64,000 nucleotides of DNA from an uncultured beta proteobacterium (GTDB lineage Bacteria; Pseudomonadota; Gammaproteobacteria; Burkholderiales; Burkholderiaceae_C): the NCBI GenBank assembly GCA_903822205.1, contig CAIJOK010000039.1:1-64000 (forward strand), in the 5' to 3' direction. Both the position numbers and the translations under genes were made by a program. Positions within the stretch are counted from its first letter, which is position 1. Every line of letters begins with the position of its first letter. Shown one piece after another: positions 19,571-29,332 of the stretch. The notes under the pieces are model-generated. The model was not told where the DNA came from and did no database searches. It saw only the letters and a program-made list of their open reading frames with translations.

Positions 19571-20527
19571 TTAGACGATAGCACCGGCATTGGGGTCGTT
19601 GGGGTCGAGGGTTTTGCGGGCAACAGTACCACTGATCAGATCCTCACGGGTGATACCCAGCCACATCGCGATCGCGGCTGCAACGAACACCGATGAATAT
19701 ATTCCAAACAAAATGCCAATGGTCAAAGCCAGGGAAAAATAATGCAGCGTGGCTCCGCCAAACAGCAACATGGACAGCACCATCATCTGGGTGCAGCCGT
19801 GCGTGATGATGGTACGGCTGATGGTCGATGTGATGGCGTTGTTGATGATCTGGGTAGTACCTTGCTTGCGGTAACGGCGAAAATTTTCACGGATACGGTC
19901 AAAAATCACCACGGATTCATTGACCGAATAGCCCAGCACCGCCAGAACAGCGGCCAGAACGGGCAATGAAAATTCCCAGCCAAAAAAAGCAAAAAACCCC
20001 AAAATGATGACCACGTCGTGCAGGTTGGCGATGATGGCAGCAACGGCAAACTTCCACTCAAAGCGCATGGCCAGATAGACCATGATGCCGATCACCACAA
20101 AGGCCAAGGCCTTCAGGCCATCTGCGGCCAACTCGTCACCCACTTGGGGCCCGACAAACTCGGTGCGGCGCATGACGGCGCTGCTATCTGCGGCATGCAG
20201 AGCGGCCATGACCTGTGTGCTTTGCTGGGCTGAACTGACCCCTTTTTGCACCGGCAGGCGAATCAGCACATCGTGTGAACTGCCAAAGTTTTGCACCAAC
20301 ACATCTGGTAGCCCCAGTCGGGTCACGGTGTCGCGAACGGTTCCCAGGTCTGCGGGTCGTGCGTAAGTGACTTCCATCAGGGTGCCTCCGGTAAATTCAA
20401 CCGACAAATGCAACCCGCGAGAAAACAAAAAGAACACCGCTGCAAAAAAAGTCAGCAGCGACACAAGGTTAAAAACCAGCGCATGCCGCATGAAGGGAAT
20501 GTCGCGCTTGATTCTGAAAAATTCCAT
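19571..20527 (-). CDS. secF: Protein translocase subunit SecF
   Basis: 318 residues: six transmembrane segments with the large first periplasmic domain (about 35-125). SecF signatures are visible: FTGGTLMEVTYA in the P1 head and ESVVIFDRIRENFRRY in the fourth membrane segment region. It works with SecD and YajC to pull proteins through SecYEG using the proton gradient. The ATG at 20527 gives the usual MEFFRIKRDIPFM start; the frame extends 15 codons upstream without support. It follows secD by 69 bp in the usual yajC-secD-secF order. Confidence 0.96.
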   Translation of the reverse strand: MEFFRIKRDIPFMRHALVFNLVSLLTFFAAVFFLFSRGLHLSVEFTGGTLMEVTYARPADLGTVRDTVTRLGLPDVLVQNFGSSHDVLIRLPVQKGVSSAQQSTQVMAALHAADSSAVMRRTEFVGPQVGDELAADGLKALAFVVIGIMVYLAMRFEWKFAVAAIIANLHDVVIILGFFAFFGWEFSLPVLAAVLAVLGYSVNESVVIFDRIRENFRRYRKQGTTQIINNAITSTISRTIITHGCTQMMVLSMLLFGGATLHYFSLALTIGILFGIYSSVFVAAAIAMWLGITREDLISGTVARKTLDPNDPNAGAIV

Positions 20528-20596
20528 AAGTAGAAACAGGGTAGGTGGTAAGCAAGATGGCAGTAGATGCAAAAAAGCGGTATTGACCCTAACCGT

Positions 20597-22489
20597 CTAG
20601 CCATTCACCGTATTGGAAACGGCAACGGCATCAGCATCAGGCCGCCAGATGGTGCCGACGGACAAGGATTTAAGGCGGTTTTGTCTGCCATACCAAAAAT
20701 TAACCAGGCCACGTGAAAAAAATACGCCCGAGAACATGCTGGTCAAAATGCCCAAACAATGCACGACAGCAAAGCCGCGCACGGGGCCTGACCCAAAGGC
20801 CAGCAGGGCCAATCCGGCGATCAGCGTGGTGATATTCGAGTCAAGAATGGTTGTCCAGGCGCGGTCATAACCGGTTTGTATGGCCACTTGAGGCGGCGCA
20901 CCAAAACGCAGTTCTTCGCGAACCCGCTCGTTGATCAGCACGTTCGAGTCGATGGCCATGCCCAGCACCAAGGCCATGGCCGCCATGCCGGGCAGCGTCA
21001 GGGTAGCCTGTAGCATCGACAATACGGCCACCAGCAGCAGCAGATTGACGGCCAGTGCGATGCTTGAGAACACGCCAAACAGCATGTAATAAGCGCACAT
21101 GAACAGGGCTACGGCACAAAACCCCCATGTGACGCTGTGAAAGCCTTTGGCGATGTTTTCAGCACCCAGACTGGGGCCGATGGTGGTTTCTTCGATGATC
21201 TCCATGGGGGCAGCCAATGACCCCGATCGCAGCAGCAGCGACGTATCGTTGGCCTCGGCAGTGGTCATGTGGCCGGTGATTTGGACGCGGCCACCTCCTA
21301 TCTCGGTGCGGATGACGGGGGCGGTGATGACCTCGCCCCTGCCTTTTTCAAACAGCAAAATGGCCATGCGCTTGCCCACGCTCTCGCGGGTGACATCTCT
21401 AAAGATGCGGGTGCCCTTGGCATCCAGATTGAGGTTGACGGAGGGTTCTTGGGTTTGACTGTCAAAGCCCGGCTGTGCATCGGTCAAATTTTCACCGGTC
21501 AGGATGACCTGTTTTTTGACGATGATGGACTGACCATTGCGGTCAGGGTAGCGTTCGGATGCCAAGGGCACCATCCCGCTGCCCATCTCAGCGGCGCGGG
21601 CCTCGTTGCTTTCATCGACCATCCGAAGCTCAAGCGTGGCCGTGCGTCCCAAAATGTCCTTGGCCTTGGCGGTGTCCTGCACACCTGGCAACTGCACCAC
21701 GATCCTGTCTGCACCTTGCTGTTGAATGACAGGCTCGGCCACGCCCAGCTCGTTGATGCGGTTGTGCAAGGTGGTGATGTTCTGTTTGAGGGCCTGGTCT
21801 TGAATGCGCTTGGCGGCCAAAGGTCTGATGGAGGCCGTCAGTTTGATGTCCGTGCCCTCGATCGCATCCACAAGCTGTAGGTCTGCAAATTGGTCTTGAA
21901 ACACCGACTTGGCGGCATTGGCGGCCGCAGCGTCCTTGAATCGGACCTCGATGGTTTGGTGACTGCGAACGATGCCGTTGTGTCGAATACTCTTCTCGCG
22001 CAGGCTGGTGCGAACATCGCCGGCCAAGGACTCAGCCCGCTTGGTCAGTGCGGCTTGCATGTCCACTTGCAGCATGAAGTGGACACCCCCCCGCAGGTCC
22101 AGTCCCAAATACATGGGGGCGGCGTGCAGGGCCGACAACCAAGCCGGTGACCGCGACAAGAGGTTAAAAGCCACGACGTAGCCCATACTGGATGCTTCGC
22201 CGTTGAGGGCTTTTTGTAAAACGTCTTTGGCCTTGAGTTGCGTTGCCGTGCTGTCAAAGCGGGCCTTGATGGACGTGCCGTCCAAAGTGACCTGATCGAC
22301 GGGTACACCAGCAGCCTTAAGGGCAGATTCAACCTGTTGCAAAGTGCCCAAATCGATCTTGAATGAGGGTTTGGCGGCTGATACCTGCACAGCAGGAGAC
22401 TCACCAAAAAAATTGGGCAGGGCGTACAAAAGTCCAACGGCCAGCGCCAAGGTGATCAGCGCATATTTCCAGAGAGGGTAACGGTTCAT
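20597..22489 (-). CDS. secD: Protein translocase subunit SecD
   Basis: 630 residues, the usual proteobacterial length. It has an N-terminal membrane anchor, a large periplasmic P1 domain (LGLDLRGGVHFMLQVD, GADRIVVQLPGVQD), then five transmembrane segments with the conserved AMAIDSNVLINERVREEL sequence that carries the proton-relay region. It partners SecF and YajC. The 73-bp gap to yajC is filled with short tandem repeats instead of a normal leader. Confidence 0.97.
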   Translation of the reverse strand: MNRYPLWKYALITLALAVGLLYALPNFFGESPAVQVSAAKPSFKIDLGTLQQVESALKAAGVPVDQVTLDGTSIKARFDSTATQLKAKDVLQKALNGEASSMGYVVAFNLLSRSPAWLSALHAAPMYLGLDLRGGVHFMLQVDMQAALTKRAESLAGDVRTSLREKSIRHNGIVRSHQTIEVRFKDAAAANAAKSVFQDQFADLQLVDAIEGTDIKLTASIRPLAAKRIQDQALKQNITTLHNRINELGVAEPVIQQQGADRIVVQLPGVQDTAKAKDILGRTATLELRMVDESNEARAAEMGSGMVPLASERYPDRNGQSIIVKKQVILTGENLTDAQPGFDSQTQEPSVNLNLDAKGTRIFRDVTRESVGKRMAILLFEKGRGEVITAPVIRTEIGGGRVQITGHMTTAEANDTSLLLRSGSLAAPMEIIEETTIGPSLGAENIAKGFHSVTWGFCAVALFMCAYYMLFGVFSSIALAVNLLLLVAVLSMLQATLTLPGMAAMALVLGMAIDSNVLINERVREELRFGAPPQVAIQTGYDRAWTTILDSNITTLIAGLALLAFGSGPVRGFAVVHCLGILTSMFSGVFFSRGLVNFWYGRQNRLKSLSVGTIWRPDADAVAVSNTVNG

Positions 22490-22494
22490 TGGGG

Positions 22495-22569
22495 GATCAC
22501 TTGGGTGTCAGATGGGTATCACTTGGGTGTCAGATGGGTATCACTTGGGTATCACGTGGGTATCACTTG
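22495..22569. repeat. Tandem repeats in the yajC-secD gap
   Basis: A block built from ATCACTTGGGTGTCAGATGG-like units: a 22-bp unit occurs twice, followed by shorter TATCACTTGGG/TATCACGTGGG copies. It occupies nearly the whole gap between yajC and secD and runs into the last codons of yajC. Confidence 0.85.
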
Positions 22570-22889
22570 ATGCTGCCACGCGGTAGCACCTGCACGACGG
22601 CGGTGCGCTGTAGTTGAACCTCAACCCCCTTGGCAACGTCCAGAGTGAGGTAGCCGTCGCCCAGTTGGCTGACTTTGCCCAGGATACCGCCAGATGTCAC
22701 CACTTCGTCGCCCTTGGCCAGGCTGTCGATCATGGCTTTGTGGTCTTTGGCTTTTTTCATCTGTGGCCTGATCATGACAAAGTAAAGCACCACAAACATC
22801 AGGATCAGCGGCATCATGCCTAGCAAAGATGATTGCATGTCACCGCCGGCAGCGGGTGTGGTTTGGGCAAAGGCAGAAGAAATCAACAC
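22563..22889 (-). CDS. yajC: Preprotein translocase subunit YajC
   Basis: 108 residues: a short N-terminal part (VLISSAFAQ), one transmembrane helix (about 23-43, LGMMPLILMFVVLYFVMIRP) and the basic QMKKAKDHKAMIDSL helix followed by the small beta domain (GDEVVTSGGILGKV). It associates with SecDF. I place the start at the GTG at 22889, because GGAG lies six bases upstream and the protein then begins as betaproteobacterial YajC usually does. The open frame extends 21 codons further without support. Confidence 0.93.
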   Translation of the reverse strand: MLISSAFAQTTPAAGGDMQSSLLGMMPLILMFVVLYFVMIRPQMKKAKDHKAMIDSLAKGDEVVTSGGILGKVSQLGDGYLTLDVAKGVEVQLQRTAVVQVLPRGSIK

Positions 22890-23090
22890 AAAAAACTCCG
22901 GGGTTGGGGTGGCGCACAACCGACTCAGCGGTGCGGCGTACAAAGCAGACAACGACAGGTTTGGGTCGTTAATCTGTCAGAGGGATGGTGTCATGGATAC
23001 TGTAGGGGAACAAATCCGAACAAACGCCAAGGGGCAGTTGCAGAAATACCGCGTAAGACCGCTTTTGATTGTATGCGGGCAAACTTGATG

Positions 23091-23438
23091 TCAGATGGAT
23101 GAGCAGATGTCGTCCGCAAAAGTCAATGCACAACCTGACTGTTGGCTAGCGCAGTCGGACAGCGACGCAAAAAACTCGCCCCGCCCCCGGGTGTCTTGCC
23201 ATTGCGCGTCTTGGAACTGGTAGTGAAACCCTCCGCACTGGGCCGCCAGCCAGATTTCATGCAAGGGGGGTTGCAGGTTGATGACGATTTGGCTGCGGTT
23301 GGCAAACGTCAAGGTGACCATGCCGCCTGTACGCTCTGCGTCGATGTCAGCATCGGTGGTGTCATTGATGCGGTCGCAGTTGGCTTCCACCGCCTGCAAG
23401 AGGCGCTCGGCGCGGTCTAAAAATGGGGTGTTGGTCAT
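23091..23438 (-). CDS. cyaY: Iron-sulfur cluster assembly protein CyaY (frataxin)
   Basis: 115 residues of the frataxin family, which binds iron and modulates IscS in Fe-S assembly. The N-terminal acidic helix ([19 protein letters not shown], then [12 protein letters not shown]) and the beta-sheet motif with [25 protein letters not shown] match CyaY. The start at 23438 ([11 protein letters not shown]) is the family start; five codons upstream are an alternative. It is divergent from lptM with only 22 bp between the start codons, the usual arrangement in Burkholderiales. Confidence 0.95.
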   Translation of the reverse strand: MTNTPFLDRAERLLQAVEANCDRINDTTDADIDAERTGGMVTLTFANRSQIVINLQPPLHEIWLAAQCGGFHYQFQDAQWQDTRGRGEFFASLSDCASQQSGCALTFADDICSSI

Positions 23439-23460
23439 GTAGGCATCATACAATTTAAGT

Positions 23461-23631
23461 ATGTTGATGACGAAAACTTTAAGTTTACAGATGGTGCTGG
23501 TGTTCGTGTTAGGGGTATTGGCCGGTTGCGGTCAGACTGGCCCGCTGTATCTGCCACCAGCCGCCGTCGGCCTTTCGGTATCCCCACCCTCATCGCCCGC
23601 TGCGCCAGTTGATGCGTCGCTTGCTCCATAG
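23461..23631 (+). CDS. lptM: LPS-assembly lipoprotein LptM (YifL-like)
   Basis: A 56-residue lipoprotein. After a hydrophobic signal, the lipobox VLAGC is followed by GQTGPLYLP, the hallmark of LptM/YifL, which helps LptD fold and form disulfides. A Pro/Ala/Ser-rich tail follows. Alternative starts at 23461 and 23467 differ by two residues. lysA begins 43 bp downstream, as is usual for lptM-lysA, and cyaY is divergent. Confidence 0.9.
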   Translation: MLMTKTLSLQMVLVFVLGVLAGCGQTGPLYLPPAAVGLSVSPPSSPAAPVDASLAP

Positions 23632-23674
23632 ACCCTGCCCGACAGACGATGTCCGGTCGCCATCTCCCTTCACC

Positions 23675-24952
23675 ATGACCTCACACCCACTGGATGGCCA
23701 CCCCTATTTGGCCTGGCATCGCAACGCGCTTTGCCTTGAGTCTGTGCCACTGGCCGATTTGGCGCAGCAATACGGTACACCGCTTTTTGTCTATTCCAGG
23801 ACTGCCATGCTGTCCGCTCTGTCTGCGTACCAGCGGGGTTTGGCCGGTCATCCGTCGCAGATTTGTTATGCCGTCAAAGCCAATCCATCCTTGGCCGTGA
23901 TTCAACTGATGGCGCAGGCCGGCTGCGGTTTTGACGTGGTGTCGGGCGGTGAAATCGCCCGTGTTCTGGCCGCAGGCGGGTTGGCAAGCCGCATTGTTTT
24001 CTCTGGGGTGGGCAAAACCCGATCCGAGATGGTCGATGCCCTGTGTGCGGGCATAGGCTGCTTTAACGTTGAAAGTGTCCCCGAGCTGGAACTGTTAGAC
24101 CAAGTGGCGCACAACATGGGGTTGCGTGCCCCTGTCAGTCTTCGCGTCAATCCCGATGTGGATGCCAAAACCCACGCCTACATTGCGACGGGTCAAAAAG
24201 TCAATAAATTTGGCATTGCCCACGACGACGTGCTGTCTGCCTACCAGCGTGCTGCCGCCATGCCGGGCCTGGACATCAAAGGCATCGCTTGTCATATTGG
24301 CTCACAGATCACCGTGATCGACCCCTACCTGTCTGCGATCGACCGGATGATGGACCTGGTTTTGGCCATTCACGCTGCGGGCATTCGTCTGTCGCATCTT
24401 GATTTGGGCGGGGGTCTGGGCATCAATTACAACGGTGAGACCCCACCGGATGCCGAACAATTGTTGCGTCAAATCCTGGCACGGTTGGATGCGCGTGGCT
24501 TTGGCGACCTGACCCTGATGATCGAGCCTGGGCGCTCTTTGGTTGGCAATGCGGGGGTGTGTCTGACCGAAGTGCTTTATTTAAAGCCGGGCGACCCCAA
24601 AAACTTTTGCATCGTCAATGCCGCGATGAATGACCTGCCCAGGCCCGCCATGTACCAAGCGTTCCACCAGATGGTTCCGGTGTGTGTGCGGCCTGATCCG
24701 CTCGTCACATGGGATGTGGTGGGGCCGGTGTGCGAAAGCGGCGACTGGCTGGGCCGTGACCGTTTGCTGGCCGTCGAACAAGGTGACCTGTTGGCCGTGC
24801 TGTCTGCCGGTGCCTACTGCATGAGCATGGCCAGCAACTACAACTCCCGCAGTCGCGCTGCCGAGCTCATGGTGGACGGCCCGAACGCGCATTTGATCCG
24901 GTCGCGTGAAGCGCTCTCAGACCAGATGCGGCATGAACGCCTGTTAGCCTAA
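23675..24952 (+). CDS. lysA: Diaminopimelate decarboxylase
   Basis: 425 residues, PLP-dependent, converting meso-diaminopimelate to lysine. The PLP-lysine is in YAVKANPSLAVI near residue 70. Other family motifs are visible: GFDVVSGGEIARVLAAG, HIGSQI, LDLGGGLGINY, EPGRSLVGNAG and the C-terminal CESGDWLGRDR with GAYCMSMASNYN. The ATG at 23675 gives the usual start (HPYLAWHRNALCLESVPL). An in-frame start 22 codons upstream would overlap lptM. Confidence 0.97.
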   Translation: MTSHPLDGHPYLAWHRNALCLESVPLADLAQQYGTPLFVYSRTAMLSALSAYQRGLAGHPSQICYAVKANPSLAVIQLMAQAGCGFDVVSGGEIARVLAAGGLASRIVFSGVGKTRSEMVDALCAGIGCFNVESVPELELLDQVAHNMGLRAPVSLRVNPDVDAKTHAYIATGQKVNKFGIAHDDVLSAYQRAAAMPGLDIKGIACHIGSQITVIDPYLSAIDRMMDLVLAIHAAGIRLSHLDLGGGLGINYNGETPPDAEQLLRQILARLDARGFGDLTLMIEPGRSLVGNAGVCLTEVLYLKPGDPKNFCIVNAAMNDLPRPAMYQAFHQMVPVCVRPDPLVTWDVVGPVCESGDWLGRDRLLAVEQGDLLAVLSAGAYCMSMASNYNSRSRAAELMVDGPNAHLIRSREALSDQMRHERLLA

Positions 24953-25115
24953 CTCTTGGGACGTTTGCATCCTGTTCGCAAAGCCAGTGGGGCTGCAATC
25001 CCCTTATTTACAAAAAAATAGTTACGACATTTTTTTTGTGAATCATATGATTGCGCTTGCAAATAAAGCGTAGAGTGCTATAAAATCAGGATTTATACGG
25101 TAAGAAATTTATTTT

Positions 25116-26717
25116 ATGATGATGGCTCTACAGGCCTGTGCCGCCTTTGTTTTGATCACGCTGCCTTGGCTTAATCCCTTCACGATAGGGCCGTCACCGG
25201 CGATGGTGCCGCTCTGGTTTTCGTGGATTTGTATCGCGTTGTGCATGCTGGTCTGGGCCGGTACTGGCCATCGCAGACCGGCTGATGCCATGGTGCGGGC
25301 GATCGTCATGGCCTGGCTGATGGCCGCCACCTTGAGCGCCGTGATCGGTTTGTTGCAGTACTTCAAGGCCACCGATGCCTGGTGGCCGTGGATCAACACC
25401 ACCGGCGGGCACGCGGCCTTTGGCAATTTGCGCCAGCGCAATCTGTTTGCATCCCTGCTCAACATGGGCCTGGCCGCCCTGCTGTGGTGGGCATCCCATT
25501 GGCCGGTCACAGCCCTTCGCAGCTCGGTGGGTGTGCTTTTGGGTGGGTACGGGCGGATCGTTTTGGCATCTACAGCCGCCATCCTGATCGGGGCAGCCAA
25601 TGCGGCATCGGCATCGCGCACGGGTTTGTTTCAGTGGCTGATGGTCACGGCGCTGGTCCTGTATTGGCGGCGCACCCATCTTGCCGATGCTGCGCGGTCT
25701 GTGTGGGCGCTGCGGCTGCTGGGACTTGTGGCGCTGTCTTATGTGGCCGCCACGGTGGCCGTTCCGTGGTTGGCGGATCAACTTTTACCGCCTGGCGGGG
25801 CAGGGGGGGCAGCCAGTGCCTTGGCCCGGCTGCAAGCTGGAGACCCCGTATGCGCCAGCCGTTTGACGTTGTGGGGCAATGTGCTGCACCTGATCGCTCT
25901 CAAACCTTGGACAGGCTGGGGCTGGGGCAATCTGGACTATGCGCATTTCATGACGCTCTATTCGGGTGAGCGCTTCTGCGACATTTTGGACAACGCCCAC
26001 AACCTGCCTTTGCATCTGGCCGTTGAGCTGGGCATTCCTGTGGCTGTGACGGTATGCAGTGCGGTAGTCTGGCTGGTTTGGCGCGCCAAACCGTGGCATG
26101 AGGCCGACCCTACGCGCCAATTGGCATGGGCTGTGTTGAGCGTGATCGCTTTGCACAGTCTGCTGGAATACCCGCTGTGGTACGGGCCTTTTCAAATGGC
26201 TGCGGGCCTGTCCATCTGGCTGTTGGTGTACGCTAAAAATTCAGCCAATGGTGTGAATGGGGTGAATGGTGTGAATGGTGTGAACGGTATCCAGGCAGAC
26301 CCACCCAAACGGTTTTTAGGGCCGTATGGTCAGGCGGCGCTTGGCATCGTTTTATTGGCGGTCTGCTTTTTTGCATGGGGCGAATATTGGCGTGCCAGCC
26401 AAATTTATCTGCCGCCCGAGCAGCGCATGACCATTTACCGAGAGGATACTTTGCAGCGCACCAGCGATGTCTGGTTGTTTCGGGACCATGTTCGATTTGC
26501 CGAGCTCACCCTGTCTGGCCTGCGCCCGGACAACGCCGCACGCATCAACCTGCTGGCCAAAGACTTGCTGCATTTTTCACCCGAGCCACGGGTGGCTGAG
26601 CTTTTGGTGGCCAGCGCACTGATGCTGAACGACCCCCAAGAGGCACAGTTTTATGCAGCACGGTTTAAGGCAGCTTTTGCGCAGGCGTACGCCAATTGGC
26701 TGAACAAGTCGCAGTAG
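25116..26717 (+). CDS. PglL/TfpO-like O-oligosaccharyltransferase (Wzy_C family)
   Basis: 533 residues with about twelve membrane segments. The periplasmic Wzy_C loop includes ASRTGLFQW, PWTGWGWGNLDYAHF and DNAHNLPLHLAVELGIP, and a C-terminal Wzy_C_2-type region follows (about 400-530). This architecture is that of PglL-type ligases that attach glycans to pilins or other proteins, not that of simple WaaL. No pilin gene is next to it, so the target is unknown. A 9-bp repeat encodes NGVNGVNGVNGVNG in a cytoplasmic or loop segment near residue 380. ATG codons at 25116, 25119 and 25122 are all possible starts. Confidence 0.8.
   Translation: MMMALQACAAFVLITLPWLNPFTIGPSPAMVPLWFSWICIALCMLVWAGTGHRRPADAMVRAIVMAWLMAATLSAVIGLLQYFKATDAWWPWINTTGGHAAFGNLRQRNLFASLLNMGLAALLWWASHWPVTALRSSVGVLLGGYGRIVLASTAAILIGAANAASASRTGLFQWLMVTALVLYWRRTHLADAARSVWALRLLGLVALSYVAATVAVPWLADQLLPPGGAGGAASALARLQAGDPVCASRLTLWGNVLHLIALKPWTGWGWGNLDYAHFMTLYSGERFCDILDNAHNLPLHLAVELGIPVAVTVCSAVVWLVWRAKPWHEADPTRQLAWAVLSVIALHSLLEYPLWYGPFQMAAGLSIWLLVYAKNSANGVNGVNGVNGVNGIQADPPKRFLGPYGQAALGIVLLAVCFFAWGEYWRASQIYLPPEQRMTIYREDTLQRTSDVWLFRDHVRFAELTLSGLRPDNAARINLLAKDLLHFSPEPRVAELLVASALMLNDPQEAQFYAARFKAAFAQAYANWLNKSQ
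26247..26290. repeat. 9-bp tandem repeat inside the PglL-like gene
   Basis: Four to five copies of AATGGTGTG, coding for Asn-Gly-Val repeats in a loop of the PglL-like protein. The unit is in frame, so copy-number change alters length without a frameshift. Confidence 0.9.
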
Positions 26718-26732
26718 AGGTACATGCATGGA

Positions 26733-27413
26733 TCAGTGAATCAGCTCGGCACGTCGCAACAAATCATCGGTATCGATCTCGATGGGGCCTTTGGGCAAGG
26801 TTTTCAGCATTTCCTGGACAAGGTACGCCACCCTGTCTTGGCGTGATGCACCGGCGTGTCCCAGTGCATTGAGCAGCATGTTGAAGGGGTCAAGCGACCA
26901 TTGCCGGTGGGCGGTGCGCCACTGCTCGGCGTGCCAAAGAATTTTGCCCGTCCGGGCATCGACCAAGCGCAGACTGCAAGACACCACCACTGCGTCGTAC
27001 ACCGCCTGATGGATGCCGGCTGATTGCTCGATCTGCCCAAACAAAAGCGCATCGGCATGCAGTTCATCGCCCAGTCGCTTGGGCGCAAAACCCGCCAGCA
27101 GTCCGGGCACGGTCACGCCCAGTTTTTTCATGACACCCGACACATGATCTGCCGAGATTTTGGCGTACCCCCGTGCAGTTAGCCGCTGGTAAACCTGTTG
27201 GTACAGCAATTCTTCAACGCCGTCTTCAAAAGACAAATTGTCCATGGGCAGAACGGCGATCGTGCGGGGTTTGTGTTGGTCATAGTCAGCGGCAACCTCC
27301 CAGCTTTCCTTGTCGGCCTTGGTTTGTGCACAGAGGCCCGGTGCAGACAACAGGCCTGTGCCCAGCAAACAGGCCCACAAAAATCGCAGACAGATTGGGG
27401 TTGTGTTATTCAT
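26733..27413 (-). CDS. DUF799 / GNA1162-like secreted protein
   Basis: 226 residues with a signal peptide (about 1-32). The body matches the DUF799/GNA1162 family, whose fold resembles the TolB N-terminal and CsgG-like domains: RTIAVLPMDNLSFEDGVEELLYQQV and HADALLFGQIEQS, followed by a CSLRLVDARTGKILWHAE segment. The Cys in PGLCAQ has a poor lipobox, so it may be a periplasmic protein and not a lipoprotein. Its ATG overlaps the end of the permease gene (ATGAATAA), which places it in the exporter operon. The usual family partners are CsgG-like lipoproteins; a CsgG-domain protein lies 6 kb away. Confidence 0.75.
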   Translation of the reverse strand: MNNTTPICLRFLWACLLGTGLLSAPGLCAQTKADKESWEVAADYDQHKPRTIAVLPMDNLSFEDGVEELLYQQVYQRLTARGYAKISADHVSGVMKKLGVTVPGLLAGFAPKRLGDELHADALLFGQIEQSAGIHQAVYDAVVVSCSLRLVDARTGKILWHAEQWRTAHRQWSLDPFNMLLNALGHAGASRQDRVAYLVQEMLKTLPKGPIEIDTDDLLRRAELIH

Positions 27414-28665
27414 AACGCAGTGCAGTGATGGGATCGAGTTGGGCGGCCTGCAGGGCCGGGTAGAGGCCAAAGAAAAGCCCTGTCAAAACGGACATGAACA
27501 GCGGCAGCAACAAGGCCCAGGCGCTGATGGCGGTTGCCCAGCCCGTGGCGGCACTCAGCAGCCAGGTACCGATGATGCCCAGCACTAAGCCCAGCAATCC
27601 GCCCACAGAGGTCAGCAGAACGGCCTCAGCCATGAACTGTAGGGCAATATGCCTTTGTGTAGCGCCCACGGCCCGCCGGATACCGATCTCCCGACGGCGC
27701 TCCATGACGCTGGCCAAGATCACATTCATGATGCCGATCCCGCCCACCAGCAATGAAATGGCCGCTACGCTGCCGATCACCGCATCAAATGTGGCCTGGG
27801 TGCGCTCTGCCTGGTGCAGCAGCTCCAGTGGCACCAAGATGCGGTAATCCAGAGCACCCCGATGTTGAACCTCAAGCACACGGCGTATCAGTGGCAGGGA
27901 CGGCAGAACGTCGCTGGCTGCGCCCATCTGCAAGATGATCTCGGTGACGGCATCGGGGCGGCCACCAGCCAGCGTACCGATGGCCTCAAGCGGGATGAGC
28001 ACAGTGTTATCAAAATCCCGCACGGCGATGGCCGCGTTTTTGCCGGTTTTGCCGGTTTTGCGTTCAATGTGCTGCAACACGCCCACCACTTTGCACAGGG
28101 CATTTTGCAAGCGCAACAGACTGCCAGGCTGACCTCCTGCCCCCAGGCTGACAGCCAAGCCGTGGCCGATCACACAGACCAGACGGCGATCGCTGGCATC
28201 GCTTGGGGACAAAAACCGACCGCTTGCCAGCTCCAGCCCCTGCACTTTGGCAAAGTTGGAGGACACGGCCAGCACTTGCGGTGCCGTCTGGCGGGACAGG
28301 GCAAGGGTGGTCACTTTCAGTTCAAGAACGGCTGCTGCTTCGGCAAGCCGGGCCACACCGGTACGCAGGCGGTCCATGTCGGCAAGCCCCAGACCGCGTG
28401 AACCGCGTTGTTGCGCCTCGATGGTCTGTTCATGGCTCATGTCAGCGGCGCGCACCAGCACATTGCTTGTCCCCAATTGTTCTATTTGCGCCAGGGTTTC
28501 GCGCCTAGCACCCTCGCCAACACAGATCATGGCCACAAACGAACTGACCCCACAGACGATGCCCAGAACACTGAGCAAAGCGCGCAGGCGGTGCTGCCAA
28601 AGGGACAGCGTGGCATAGCGCAATTGCGCCTCAATTTTGTGCCATCTAGTTGGCAAAGCGGCCAT
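27406..28665 (-). CDS. MacB-type ABC transporter permease
   Basis: 419 residues: membrane segment 1 (about 27-49), a periplasmic MacB core domain (about 50-280), then three C-terminal membrane segments (about 290-400). The MacB/FtsX signature IGIMNVILASVMERRREIGIRRAVGAT is present. Such permeases do not carry substrate across the inner membrane; they work as mechanotransmitters for tripartite export from the periplasm. The ATPase is a separate gene whose end overlaps this start by 20 bp. The ATG at 28665 is preferred over a TTG two codons earlier. Confidence 0.92.
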   Translation of the reverse strand: MAALPTRWHKIEAQLRYATLSLWQHRLRALLSVLGIVCGVSSFVAMICVGEGARRETLAQIEQLGTSNVLVRAADMSHEQTIEAQQRGSRGLGLADMDRLRTGVARLAEAAAVLELKVTTLALSRQTAPQVLAVSSNFAKVQGLELASGRFLSPSDASDRRLVCVIGHGLAVSLGAGGQPGSLLRLQNALCKVVGVLQHIERKTGKTGKNAAIAVRDFDNTVLIPLEAIGTLAGGRPDAVTEIILQMGAASDVLPSLPLIRRVLEVQHRGALDYRILVPLELLHQAERTQATFDAVIGSVAAISLLVGGIGIMNVILASVMERRREIGIRRAVGATQRHIALQFMAEAVLLTSVGGLLGLVLGIIGTWLLSAATGWATAISAWALLLPLFMSVLTGLFFGLYPALQAAQLDPITALRYE

Positions 28666-29317
28666 CTTCAAGCCTCAGTTGTCGACTGGCACGCGCTGCA
28701 ACCTTGGCATCGTGCGTGACCACCAAAACCGTCGTGCCATGGCGATTGAGTTCCCCCAAAATGTCAAGGATGTGTCCGCCAGTGGCCGTGTCAAGATTAC
28801 CGGTGGGTTCGTCGGCCAGGATCAGGCGTGGCTGCATCACGATGGCGCGGGCGATAGCCACCCGCTGCATTTCGCCCCCCGACAGTTCAGACGGTTTGTG
28901 CTGCAAACGCGCCATCAGACCGACTTGGCGCAGGGCATCGCAACAGCGGGGGTGGATGTCGTCGCAGTTATCTGATGTATAGAGAAAGGGCAATTCGACA
29001 TTTTGCAAAACCGAAAACTGGGGCACCAGGTTAAATCCCTGAAAGATAAAACCGACCTCGCGACTGCGAAACAGCGACAAATCCGCATCGTTCAGCCCCG
29101 ACATATCGCGATCGGCAAACAGATAGCGACCTGAACTGTGGCGGTCCAGGCAGCCCAAAATGTTGAGCAGGGTGGACTTACCCGATCCTGATGCGCCCAT
29201 CAGGGCCACAAACTCGCCTTGCGCCACCTCAAAATCAAGGCCGCGCAAGATGTGCAGTGGGTGTGCGCCACGGTGGTAGGACTTGGTCAGTCCATTGACT
29301 TGGATCAGCGTAGCCAT
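28646..29317 (-). CDS. MacB/LolD-type ABC transporter ATP-binding protein
   Basis: 223 residues with all ABC motifs: Walker A GASGSGKST near residue 42, Q-loop FQGFN, signature LSGGEMQRVAIARA, Walker B LILADEPTGNLD and the H-loop His in VVTHD. Sequence and gene context put it in the MacB/LolD (type VII) subfamily, powering the adjacent permease. It lies between the adaptor gene (15 bp away) and the permease gene (20-bp overlap). Confidence 0.95.
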   Translation of the reverse strand: MATLIQVNGLTKSYHRGAHPLHILRGLDFEVAQGEFVALMGASGSGKSTLLNILGCLDRHSSGRYLFADRDMSGLNDADLSLFRSREVGFIFQGFNLVPQFSVLQNVELPFLYTSDNCDDIHPRCCDALRQVGLMARLQHKPSELSGGEMQRVAIARAIVMQPRLILADEPTGNLDTATGGHILDILGELNRHGTTVLVVTHDAKVAARASRQLRLEDGRFAN

Positions 29318-29332
29318 GTCAGCGAACAGCTA